64,000 nt of DNA from NCBI RefSeq assembly GCF_002243345.2, contig NZ_CP022655.2:337001-401000 (forward strand). Direction: 5' to 3'. Source of the DNA: Paenibacillus sp. RUD330. GTDB taxonomy: Bacteria; Bacillota; Bacilli; Paenibacillales; Paenibacillaceae. The notes below the pieces were generated by a model. The model worked only from the letters and a program-made list of their open reading frames with translations. It searched no databases and was not told where the DNA came from. Shown here piece by piece: positions 1-7,202 of the stretch (positions within the stretch are counted from its first letter, which is position 1; each line of letters starts with the position of its first letter). The translations under genes and the position numbers were made by a program.

Positions 1-335
1 GAATCTAGCTGAGGATAAAAAAAATCCATTCATTGCCGCGGGGGGCCGTCGAAGTTGTCTAAGGAACCGTTTGCAGAGCTTGTGAAGCAGTTGGAAGTAA
101 AATCGCGTTCCATTCCAAAAGGGTACCGGCTCAAGGTGCTGGGGATGGTAGGAGTCGGATTCGCGCCCATGTCTATAGAGGCATCGCGGCCAAATTCCTG
201 ATGCGGGCCATCGCCAGCAAGAGCGCCGGCAAGATCCGGCTCCGGCTCGCTCTGTGTCCGGCAGATCGGTTCTGTCGCCGGTGTGCATGATGGGTGACGG
301 AAGACCCGGCTGTCGGCCGAGCCGTCCTCTCAAGT
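1..335. other. Left edge with no assignable gene
   Basis: No recognisable gene lies here. A TTG-started frame at 55-201 on the plus strand reads about 48 residues with a plausible amphipathic start (SKEPFAELVKQLEV) and then stops. It has no clear ribosome binding site and I do not recognise it; it may be the decayed end of a gene that lies outside the window. Confidence 0.3.
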
Positions 336-375
336 AAAAGTCCCCGCTGCCTTTGGCAGCAGGGGCTTTTCTTTT
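336..375. terminator. Rho-independent terminator, bidirectional
   Basis: GC-rich stem (left arm about 336-351, right arm 355-370, loop TTT) followed by a T-rich run on the plus strand and preceded by AAAA, so it can also work on the minus strand. It lies just past the stop of the minus-strand MFS gene and probably ends the sulfatase-MFS transcript. Confidence 0.75.
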
Positions 376-387
376 TGGCAACCGAGG

Positions 388-1692
388 TCAGGATCCACCG
401 GACGAGGAAGCATCGGGAGAAGCCGCCTGAGCGCCGTCAGCACCGCGGGGAAACCGCCAGGCCACCGGCAGCGCCAGCAGGACAACGGCGATCAGCAGTC
501 CGATCGCAGCCAGCCGGCGGCCCAGCAGCAGCTGCGCGGCGACGGTCAGCACAACGCCGCCGAGATTGCCGAACAGGAGCAGCAGGCCGGCGATGGTGCC
601 GGCTTCGTTCAGCGGAGCGCGGCTCTCCGCGGAGGAGAGGATGACGGGCAGGCTGGCCAGCAGCAGGAAGCCGGCCGCCGCGAACAAGACGATGAACAGC
701 CACAGCGGAGGACCCCAGGCGAGCGCGGCAAGCGCCGCCGCGCTCATGAGCAGGGACGCCAGCAGCGTCAGCCGCGCCCTGCTGCCGGAAGAGGCCCATC
801 CCGGAAGGAGAGCGGCACCCAGGATGCCGGCCAGCGTCATCGCGCCGATGCCGATGCCGACCTCCTTGGAGCCGATGCCGACCGGAAGGGACAGAACCTC
901 CAGCCAGGTCGTGATGGTGACGAACATGCCGAATCCGGCAAAAAGAATGAGGCCGTAGAGCCGAACCCATGGCTGCGACCAGACGGAGCGGACTGCGGCG
1001 AAGGCGCTGGCGGGCACGGCCGTCTCGCTGTAGAGCGCAGGAATCCGGAGCGCCCAGAGCATGGCTCCTCCCGCGGCGACCGCGATGGCCGCCTGGACCC
1101 GATGCACGGAGGAGAGGCCTCCCCACTCCAGCAGCCAGGGGGCGCTCACGGTCGAGACCAGGATGCCGACGAAGAGGCTGGCCGTGCCGGCTGCGATTGC
1201 GGCGGACCTTTTGGACGGCTCCGCGTACAGCCCGGCCAGCTTGTTGACAGCATTCAGGACGAGCGGCTGGCCGATCGATACGACGATCTGGCCGGCCAGC
1301 GCCCAGCTGTAGCCGGGAACCAGCCGGAGCAGGGCGCCGGCCGCCGTGGCCAAAGCCCCGGCAGCAAGCGAGTGCTTGAAGCGCCGATCCGCCCAATAGC
1401 CGAACGGCAGGGCCAGGACAATATAGAGAAGAGGGAATACCTGGGCCAGCCAGCCTACGGCGTCGACGGAGACGCCCCAGGCTGCGGCCGAAGCTGTCGT
1501 GATCGGCGTATAGGTCACCCACAGGAGCTGAGTGGCTGCAGCCAGCAAGGAATACGCGGCGATGACGGACCAGCGGCTTTTGCCCTTCCATCCGGCCTTG
1601 TCAGAGACGGATGCCGTTGCGGCAACGGAAGCGGCCGAATCCGTTCCCTTCGGCCGGGCAGAGGAGGAATCCGGATTTTTCACGGGCTGCAC
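388..1692 (-). CDS. MFS transporter
   Basis: A 434-residue membrane protein with about twelve hydrophobic segments, the usual size for a major facilitator superfamily carrier. The loop after the second segment has the family signature in the form GYWADRRFKHS. The first ~35 residues are polar and low complexity. The start is a GTG with AAAAGGA just upstream; another in-frame GTG follows three codons later. It lies about 110 bases downstream of the sulfatase gene on the same strand, so the two are probably co-transcribed. A perfect 12-bp palindrome CGCTCGCGAGCG (1729-1740) sits in that gap and could be an internal control site. The substrate is unknown; by context it may export or import a sulfatase product. 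Confidence 0.8.
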   Translation of the reverse strand: MQPVKNPDSSSARPKGTDSAASVAATASVSDKAGWKGKSRWSVIAAYSLLAAATQLLWVTYTPITTASAAAWGVSVDAVGWLAQVFPLLYIVLALPFGYWADRRFKHSLAAGALATAAGALLRLVPGYSWALAGQIVVSIGQPLVLNAVNKLAGLYAEPSKRSAAIAAGTASLFVGILVSTVSAPWLLEWGGLSSVHRVQAAIAVAAGGAMLWALRIPALYSETAVPASAFAAVRSVWSQPWVRLYGLILFAGFGMFVTITTWLEVLSLPVGIGSKEVGIGIGAMTLAGILGAALLPGWASSGSRARLTLLASLLMSAAALAALAWGPPLWLFIVLFAAAGFLLLASLPVILSSAESRAPLNEAGTIAGLLLLFGNLGGVVLTVAAQLLLGRRLAAIGLLIAVVLLALPVAWRFPRGADGAQAASPDASSSGGS

Positions 1693-1803
1693 CGTCCTTT
1701 TCGATCCATGCCTATCTGGAAAGCTATTCGCTCGCGAGCGGCTTTATCCTTTAGTGGTGAGGAAATAGATCCTCTTTTTGGAAACGTTCCCGTTCGGACC
1801 CTT

Positions 1804-3600
1804 CTAAGGCCGCTCGGCCGCTCCGGAAGCGCCGGAAAGGGAGGGAGGCTGAGCCGGATAGAGCCGCTTCCGTTTCGACTGCTGCTCCAGCACCTGCATC
1901 ATCCCCCGCATGATGCTTGGCGTCTCCTGGCAGGCATGCGGAGGATGGGCTAGATTGCATGTTTCCAGCGGATCGCTGGTCAAGTTGTACAGCTCGAATT
2001 CGTCCGGGACCGGCTTGGTTTTGATCTGCTTGACCCATGCGGAATACGTTCCGCCGCAAGCCCTGTCACCGACGGGCTGCATCGTTTCGTCCTGTATCCC
2101 GGGCTCGCTCCAGAATTGAGTGTTGTCGAAATACCGGGAGAGCTTCCATATTTCCTTGGCGTTCTGTCCTTGCACTGCCGCGAGCACGGTCTCGATATGG
2201 TTGGGCTGGACAACGGACGGATAGGGCACTCCGAGCGGATTGACTTGATGCTGGCCTCGGGTCGCATCGTCATCAGTCATGAAATAGATCGGCTCATCCC
2301 CTGCCGCGCCTTCATCCTGCCCACGGATCAAGGGAGCGAGGTCGCGTCCGACGAGCGGCCGCGCCTCGCTGAATCTCGTCTGCAGCCGCTGCCGGATCGC
2401 GGCCATATCCGCATTCGCGAGTCCCAGCATCGTCGGCAGGAGATCGACATGGCTGGTCAGGGCATGGATATCCCGATGCTCGGGAATGAGCCGTTTATGA
2501 TGAATGACCAAGGGAACGTGAAGCATCTCTTCATAGGCGCAGTAGAATTTCTGATGGAGGTTGCCGTGCGCGCCGAGCAGATCCCCATGATCGGACGTGA
2601 AAATGACGATGGTATTGTCATCGAACGATGAACGGACGAGGGCGTCCATCACTTTGGCCATCTGGAGGTCGGCGTTTTTTTGGAGCTGGTAATACAGCTG
2701 TCGATAGAAGGGATTGTCGATGATGGGCTGCAAGGCTCGAGGGTAGATATCCCGATAGCTGGCCTGACAGCGCGGCTTGGCGGCCAGAGACTCGTTCAGG
2801 GTCGGAGGAGGGGCGACCGGCGGCATCGGCTCCACCTTGAAGCTGAAGTCAGGCAGCTGCGCGGCTAGAGCGCCATACAAGACGATATCATGGGGATTCA
2901 CGAAGGAGGCGACGATCAGCCAGGGCTCCATCTCCTCCTTGCCGTCCTTGCAGCGGTCGAGCGCTTCGATGAGCTCGGCGGCCTCCGTACCGTATACCTC
3001 GTCGCGGCCGCTCAACCCGAATGCGGCGGAAGAAGCGGAATTCCGGGGATTCTTCCCGTGCGGCTCCGGCCCGATCCAGCTGGAGAAGCCGTAGCTCTCC
3101 AAGCGGCGGGCATCGGCGTACAGCTGCTCCTGCTCCGGATCCGGCACTCCTGTCGACGGATCATAGCTGGGGAGGCTTTTATGGGTGCCGGGAATGGTGA
3201 TGTCGGCGTTTGAAATATGCCACTTTCCCTTGTAATAGGTCTGGTAGCCGGCTTCGCGGAAGTAATTGCCCATCGTAGGCACCGTATTGCTGTTCAGCCA
3301 ATACATATCGGAGTCGAACGCGCTCTTCGCGATGCCGTCCGTCTGGCTGACTCCGTGGAGGGACGGATAATGGCCGGTAAACAAGGTGGCGCGGCTGGGA
3401 CAGCATGCCGTGCTTCCGATATAATGCCGGTGGAATTCCAGCCCGTTGGCCTTCAAAGACTCCTGGACCACGAGATTTTGCTTGCGCCAGGCTTTGATTT
3501 CCTCTTTTTCATAAATCGGAGGGTACCGCTCCTCGTCGACGAGAAGGACGAGGAAATTGGGTCTGTCGGTGGAACGGGAAGGCAAGGGAGCTTCTTTCAT
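1804..3600 (-). CDS. Sulfatase family hydrolase
   Basis: A 598-residue member of the alkaline phosphatase/sulfatase superfamily. The N-terminal metal-binding strand is NFLVLLVDEERY. The sulfatase signature CCPSR (C66-x-P-x-R70), followed by ATLFTG, supplies the cysteine that is oxidised to formylglycine. TSDHGDLLGAHG in the second half is the second metal-binding motif. No signal peptide is visible, so it may act in the cytoplasm. ATG at 3600 is preferred because AGGA lies about 10 bases upstream; an in-frame GTG three codons earlier is too close to that site. Substrate unknown (sulfate or possibly phosphate ester). It is followed by an MFS transporter gene; no anaerobic or Cys-type maturase gene is nearby. 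Confidence 0.85.
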   Translation of the reverse strand: MKEAPLPSRSTDRPNFLVLLVDEERYPPIYEKEEIKAWRKQNLVVQESLKANGLEFHRHYIGSTACCPSRATLFTGHYPSLHGVSQTDGIAKSAFDSDMYWLNSNTVPTMGNYFREAGYQTYYKGKWHISNADITIPGTHKSLPSYDPSTGVPDPEQEQLYADARRLESYGFSSWIGPEPHGKNPRNSASSAAFGLSGRDEVYGTEAAELIEALDRCKDGKEEMEPWLIVASFVNPHDIVLYGALAAQLPDFSFKVEPMPPVAPPPTLNESLAAKPRCQASYRDIYPRALQPIIDNPFYRQLYYQLQKNADLQMAKVMDALVRSSFDDNTIVIFTSDHGDLLGAHGNLHQKFYCAYEEMLHVPLVIHHKRLIPEHRDIHALTSHVDLLPTMLGLANADMAAIRQRLQTRFSEARPLVGRDLAPLIRGQDEGAAGDEPIYFMTDDDATRGQHQVNPLGVPYPSVVQPNHIETVLAAVQGQNAKEIWKLSRYFDNTQFWSEPGIQDETMQPVGDRACGGTYSAWVKQIKTKPVPDEFELYNLTSDPLETCNLAHPPHACQETPSIMRGMMQVLEQQSKRKRLYPAQPPSLSGASGAAERP

Positions 3601-3829
3601 CGCATCCACATCCTAGGTTGGGTTTTGTCATTCAGACTATGCCGGAAGGCCGGGAAACAGTCGCGGGCCGGCATTCTGTGCGCAGGGCGGAAACCCGGGT
3701 TAGGCCGCTTCCTCCAACCGCATCCTGTACAACCGGCTTCAGCCGCCGTTCGGCGCGGTCTTATTTCTCCTCCATCCGCCATATACATGTTCCATGGGTA
3801 CTTGTACATCGGATCGGGGGAGGAAGGGA

Positions 3830-4930
3830 ATGGGAATCGCGATCATCGCCGCGCTTGCGGCTGCATGGGCGGCCGGCTTTGTATTGTTCCGCAGGAACAG
3901 GGTTCCGGGCGCGGCTCGCTCTTTCCTTTTCGAGGGGAAGCTCTCGGTCATCATTCCGGCCCGGAACGAAGAAACCAATCTGCCGCATCTGCTCCAATCT
4001 CTCCGGCATCAGAGCTGCCTCCCCTTCGAGGTCATCGTCGTGGACGACGGGTCGGAGGACGGGACGCGGGCCATTGCGGAGAGCTTCGGAGCGAAGGTCG
4101 TTGTCAACGAGCCTTTGCCGCCCGGCTGGACGGGCAAGAACTGGGCGGTATGGAACGGATACCGGCATTGCGAGGGCGACCATATCGCCTTTCTCGATGC
4201 GGATGTCCGGCTCTCCCCCCATGCGCTGGAAGACCTGCTGGCCGCCAGGGAGCGGGAAGGAGGGGCCGTATCGGTCGTGCCTTACCATGAGACGGGCAAA
4301 ACCTACGAGAGGCTGGCGCTGATTCCCAATCTGCTGGGCCTGTTCGCGTTTACTTCTCCCATGGAAAGGGGCAACCCGGACAAGGGCTTTTATGGCTCGT
4401 GCATTCTGGTCAAGCGGGAGGAATACGAACGGGCGAAAGGCCATGAGGGCGTGCGTTCCGAGGTGATGGACGATCTGAGGCTGGGCGCGAAGTTCGTTCA
4501 GGCCGGCATCCCGGTCACGAATTACATCGGCAAGGGAGCCGTATCGTTCCGCATGTATCCGGACGGCATCCGCAGCCAGCTGCAGGGCTTCGCCAAAGGA
4601 GCGATTCTCGGCACGAGCAAGCTGAGCCCTTGGACGACGCTGCTTGTCGCGCTCTGGCTCATCGGCCTGCTGGCATCGGAGGCGGCTCCATTTCTGCTCG
4701 GAACGTCTCTGGCGCTGCCCTTGGCGATCGGGTATGTGATGTACACGGCGCAGCTGTTCGCTTTCCTCCGCTGCACGGGAAGGTTCGGCGTGTGGATGCC
4801 GGCGGTTCATATGCTGAGCACGGTCTTTTTCGTCTTTGTCATGCTGTACTCGGTGTACCAGGTGGCGTTCTTCGGAAGCGTAGCCTGGAAGGGCCGGCAG
4901 GTTGCGGTAAGGAGGCGCGGCGAGCGATGA
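3830..4930 (+). CDS. Family 2 glycosyltransferase, CrtQ-like
   Basis: A 366-residue membrane glycosyltransferase. An N-terminal membrane segment is followed by a GT-A domain with VSVIIPARNEE-type start (SVIIPARNEE), VDDGSEDGT for nucleotide-sugar binding and FLDADV as the DXD motif; EVMDDLRLG is the likely acceptor-site motif. Three to four hydrophobic segments close the protein. The layout matches 4,4'-diaponeurosporenoate (CrtQ-type) glycosyltransferases, which add sugar to a carotenoid acid, but no carotenoid synthesis gene is present here, so the acceptor may be another lipid. Start chosen at the ATG preceded by GGGGGAGGAAGGGA; the upstream in-frame ATG at 3794 has no such site. The stop overlaps the start of the next gene (ATGA). 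Confidence 0.8.
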   Translation: MGIAIIAALAAAWAAGFVLFRRNRVPGAARSFLFEGKLSVIIPARNEETNLPHLLQSLRHQSCLPFEVIVVDDGSEDGTRAIAESFGAKVVVNEPLPPGWTGKNWAVWNGYRHCEGDHIAFLDADVRLSPHALEDLLAAREREGGAVSVVPYHETGKTYERLALIPNLLGLFAFTSPMERGNPDKGFYGSCILVKREEYERAKGHEGVRSEVMDDLRLGAKFVQAGIPVTNYIGKGAVSFRMYPDGIRSQLQGFAKGAILGTSKLSPWTTLLVALWLIGLLASEAAPFLLGTSLALPLAIGYVMYTAQLFAFLRCTGRFGVWMPAVHMLSTVFFVFVMLYSVYQVAFFGSVAWKGRQVAVRRRGER

Positions 4931-5547
4931 TGCGGCTGCTGATATGGACGGCGGGCTCATTCCTCTCCGGCTCGCTGATGTTCTCCTATTGGCTCGGATT
5001 GCTGGCGAAGCATGACCTGAAGGAAAAGGGAGACGGAAACCCGGGCGCATTGAACTTGTGGAGAGCGGCCGGATATGGATACGGACTGGCGGGAATCGCG
5101 CTGGATTTCCTCAAAGGTTACCTGCCGGTATTCGCTCTGCTTCGTTGGGGAGGCCTGACCGGCTACGGCCTTGTTTATCCGGCGGCGGCCGCCGTGCTCG
5201 GCCATATGTTTTCGCCCTTTGCCGGCTGGCGGGGAGGCAAGGCGATCGCGGTCACGTTCGGGGTGTGGAGCGCGCTGACGGGCTTTCAGGCTTCGCTTGC
5301 TTATGCCGTCATTCTGGCTTTGCTGCTGGCCGGTTTCCGGCGGATCGGCAAAGGCAAGCCATCCTCGTCTTCCTCGGACGGCTTTCAGGTGGTGGCGGGG
5401 ATGCTTCTGCTTTTGCTTTTTTTGCTTCTCTGCCGCTACTCCGCGGAGCTGGTCGTGTTCTCGGGCGTGAATTTCCTGCTGCTGGCCTATGCGCATCGGA
5501 AGGAGCTGCGGCGGTATTTAAGACGATTCGAGAGGGCGCAGAAATAA
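4927..5547 (+). CDS. PlsY-like acyl-phosphate:glycerol-3-phosphate acyltransferase paralog
   Basis: A 206-residue polytopic membrane protein of the PlsY family. It shows the family landmarks GSLMFSYWLG (near the usual GSIP/S motif), GDGNPGALN (motif with the invariant Asn), DFLKGYLPV and GHMFSPFAGWRGGKAIAVTFG (substrate-binding motif). It is slightly longer than housekeeping PlsY and its C-terminal half is less conserved, so it is more likely a specialised paralog than the essential enzyme. It overlaps the glycosyltransferase gene by four bases (ATGA), which implies coupled translation and a joint role, perhaps acylating and glycosylating one lipid or pigment. In carotenoid clusters of related Firmicutes an acyltransferase and a CrtQ-type enzyme also occur together; here that is inference only. 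Confidence 0.75.
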   Translation: MMRLLIWTAGSFLSGSLMFSYWLGLLAKHDLKEKGDGNPGALNLWRAAGYGYGLAGIALDFLKGYLPVFALLRWGGLTGYGLVYPAAAAVLGHMFSPFAGWRGGKAIAVTFGVWSALTGFQASLAYAVILALLLAGFRRIGKGKPSSSSSDGFQVVAGMLLLLLFLLLCRYSAELVVFSGVNFLLLAYAHRKELRRYLRRFERAQK

Positions 5548-5563
5548 TCGGAAATGAGGATAT

Positions 5564-6205
5564 ATGGCTAGAACTTATCGGGCGGAAGGGCGTCAGCTTG
5601 CCAACTTGTTGAGAGGGATTTTCGTGCTTGGAGGACTGATGCTGTATTTCAGCATTCCCGGTCTTCATTGGGGTTTCTTCTTTGGAATCGTCCTTGCTTC
5701 CGTACTCTTCGCAGAAATTATCGGGACCGTGTGGACATCCAAGCGCCGTTCAGCGAAGCGGACCCATCGGAAGGACGCGGTCAGCAGCCCCAGAGCCGAC
5801 GTCTCCTCCAAGAAGCTTTCCGATCATGAGCTTATTCGGGCGGACATGGAGAGTCTTTCGGGGACTGATTTCGAACGGCTTATGGAACTCTACTATACAG
5901 CTCAGGGCTACACGGTCCAAAGAGTGGGAGGATCCGGCGATCATGAGGTTGATTTGATTCTGAAAGGCAAGGAAGGATACAAAATCGCGGTGCAGTGCAA
6001 ACGGTGGAAGCGCGACGTCGGGAACGACATCGTCCTGCGGCTCAAAGCGGGGAAGCAGGTTCATGGATGCTATGATGCCTGGATCGTAACGACCAGCAAC
6101 TTTACGAGAGCGGCAAAGGAAGCGGCCGAAAGGCTAAATATCAAACTGATCAACGGATTGATCTTGCAGGACAAGCTGACGAAATGGAAGAAGAGTCTCC
6201 GGTAA
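5564..6205 (+). CDS. Membrane-tethered Mrr-like restriction endonuclease-fold protein
   Basis: A 213-residue protein with two closely spaced membrane segments (about residues 16-31 and 36-54), a basic linker, and a C-terminal Mrr_cat domain (about 95-205). The nuclease-fold core is visible: GTDFERLMELYY (start of domain with catalytic-type Glu), GDHEVDLIL (Asp) and IAVQCKRW (QxK), then the typical WIVTTSNFTRAAKEAA segment. It begins 16 bases after the acyltransferase stop and is probably in the same operon. Such TM-Mrr proteins are common and uncharacterised in Bacilli; nuclease activity against foreign or damaged DNA is plausible but not shown. No methyltransferase or specificity subunit is adjacent, so this is not a classical restriction system. 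Confidence 0.8.
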   Translation: MARTYRAEGRQLANLLRGIFVLGGLMLYFSIPGLHWGFFFGIVLASVLFAEIIGTVWTSKRRSAKRTHRKDAVSSPRADVSSKKLSDHELIRADMESLSGTDFERLMELYYTAQGYTVQRVGGSGDHEVDLILKGKEGYKIAVQCKRWKRDVGNDIVLRLKAGKQVHGCYDAWIVTTSNFTRAAKEAAERLNIKLINGLILQDKLTKWKKSLR

Positions 6206-6271
6206 TGGTCTTGTACTAAATCTCAGCCTGGAAGCTTCGAGGCAACCATTTTGTATTCTCCATTATTGGCC

Positions 6272-6317
6272 AACAAAGCTGGCCCCGCAGTCTTGCGACT
6301 GCGGGGCCAGCTTTGTT
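6272..6317. terminator. Perfect bidirectional terminator
   Basis: Two 21-base arms (6272-6292 and 6297-6317) are perfect reverse complements around a 4-base loop TTGC, with T-rich ends in both directions. It serves the convergent Mrr-like gene (plus) and TetR gene (minus); its right end overlaps the TetR stop codon. Confidence 0.9.
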
Positions 6318-6939
6318 AGGGCTTCAAATAACCCAGGAAAATATGCTTCAGGATCTGAAGCTGCTCGGCGGGATCCAGGTCCTGCTCGACGACCAGGATG
6401 TTCTTCTGCAGGGAAAGCTTGCGGGCGAGCAGAGCGAAAGTGTTCATGACCGTACTCAAGGTTTCGGGAATCGGCAAGTCTGTGCGCATCGATCCATCCT
6501 GCTTGCCCTGCTCGACGATGATGGCGAACACACCGGAGATCTGCCGGTAGACGGCGTTGAACACGCCGATATCGTCCAGCGGCTCAGTGAACTGGGCCGC
6601 GTAGCTCTCGAAGTTCTCCAGCAGCTTGACGCTGGAGCTGTCCTTGCGCTCCAGCAGCTTGATGGAGCTGTCGAAGAGGATTTCGAGCTTGCGCAGGCTT
6701 GTCTCCTGCATGGCCGCAACGGCAATGAACTCTTGCAGCACCTCCTCCAGCATTTTGGTGGCGACTGCGACAACGAGCTTCTCTTTTTTCGGAAAAAAAC
6801 GGAATACGGTTGCAACGCCTATACACGCCTCGGTGGCGACATCCTGCATGGTGGACTTGTCGATTCCTTTTCTCGTAAACACTTGCTCCGCTGCATCGAT
6901 GACGGCTTGGAGGCGCCGCTGCCTCGTTTCTGGGTTCAT
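6316..6939 (-). CDS. TetR family transcriptional regulator
   Basis: A 207-residue repressor. The N-terminal helix-turn-helix reads RLQAVIDAAEQVFTRKG, then STMQDVATEACIGVATVFRFFPKKEKL; the C-terminal ligand domain is variable. ATG at 6939 is chosen rather than the in-frame ATG at 6996. A good promoter (TTGTCG, 17 bases, TATAAT) lies with its -10 at 6979-6984 on the minus strand, which would start the transcript downstream of the 6996 codon, and AAAAGGACGGGAG precedes 6939. The gene is divergent from the FAD dehydrogenase gene, its likely target. The ligand is unknown. Confidence 0.85.
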   Translation of the reverse strand: MNPETRQRRLQAVIDAAEQVFTRKGIDKSTMQDVATEACIGVATVFRFFPKKEKLVVAVATKMLEEVLQEFIAVAAMQETSLRKLEILFDSSIKLLERKDSSSVKLLENFESYAAQFTEPLDDIGVFNAVYRQISGVFAIIVEQGKQDGSMRTDLPIPETLSTVMNTFALLARKLSLQKNILVVEQDLDPAEQLQILKHIFLGYLKP

Positions 6940-6978
6940 GTTTTCGGTCTGCCGCTCCCGTCGTCCTTTTATTCTCGT

Positions 6979-7014
6979 ATTATAGCGCTCCGCCATTTTT
7001 GCGACAACGTTGTC
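6979..7014 (-). promoter_or_regulatory. tetR promoter with overlapping palindromic operator
   Basis: Minus-strand -35 TTGTCG (7002-7007), 17-base spacer and -10 TATAAT (6979-6984). The perfect 12-bp palindrome GACAACGTTGTC (7003-7014) overlaps the -35, the expected position for autorepression by the TetR protein. The protein-site pairing is inferred. Confidence 0.65.
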
Positions 7015-7046
7015 AAGGAAGGCGGGATATGCTACGATGATTCCGG

Positions 7047-7069
7047 AAATGATAGTTATGCTATCATTT
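7047..7069. promoter_or_regulatory. Dyad operator in the TetR-dehydrogenase divergent region
   Basis: A perfect inverted repeat with 9-base arms, AAATGATAG (7047-7055) and CTATCATTT (7061-7069), around a 5-base spacer. It is unrelated in sequence to the palindrome at 7003-7014. It lies about 135 bases upstream of the dehydrogenase start and is a candidate operator for TetR or a second regulator. Confidence 0.5.
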
Positions 7070-7116
7070 TTGTCCGAAGGGAGGACGGCATGCGGAAAGC
7101 TCGCTCTCCTTTCTTT

Positions 7117-7131
7117 ATGACAGCGCTTACT
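7117..7131 (+). promoter_or_regulatory. cre-like (CcpA/LacI-type) site
   Basis: ATGACAGCGCTTACT matches the CcpA consensus WTGNAANCGNWNNCW at all fixed positions but one. It lies 72 bases before the dehydrogenase start. An almost identical box recurs at 9518-9532 in front of the second CoxG gene, which suggests shared carbon catabolite or LacI-type control. Confidence 0.45.
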
Positions 7132-7202
7132 TTTTTTTGGCGATGCCTCCTGCCCTTTCGGACCTGTCGCCCATTATCCAATTGAACGGAGAGAGATGAG
7201 CC

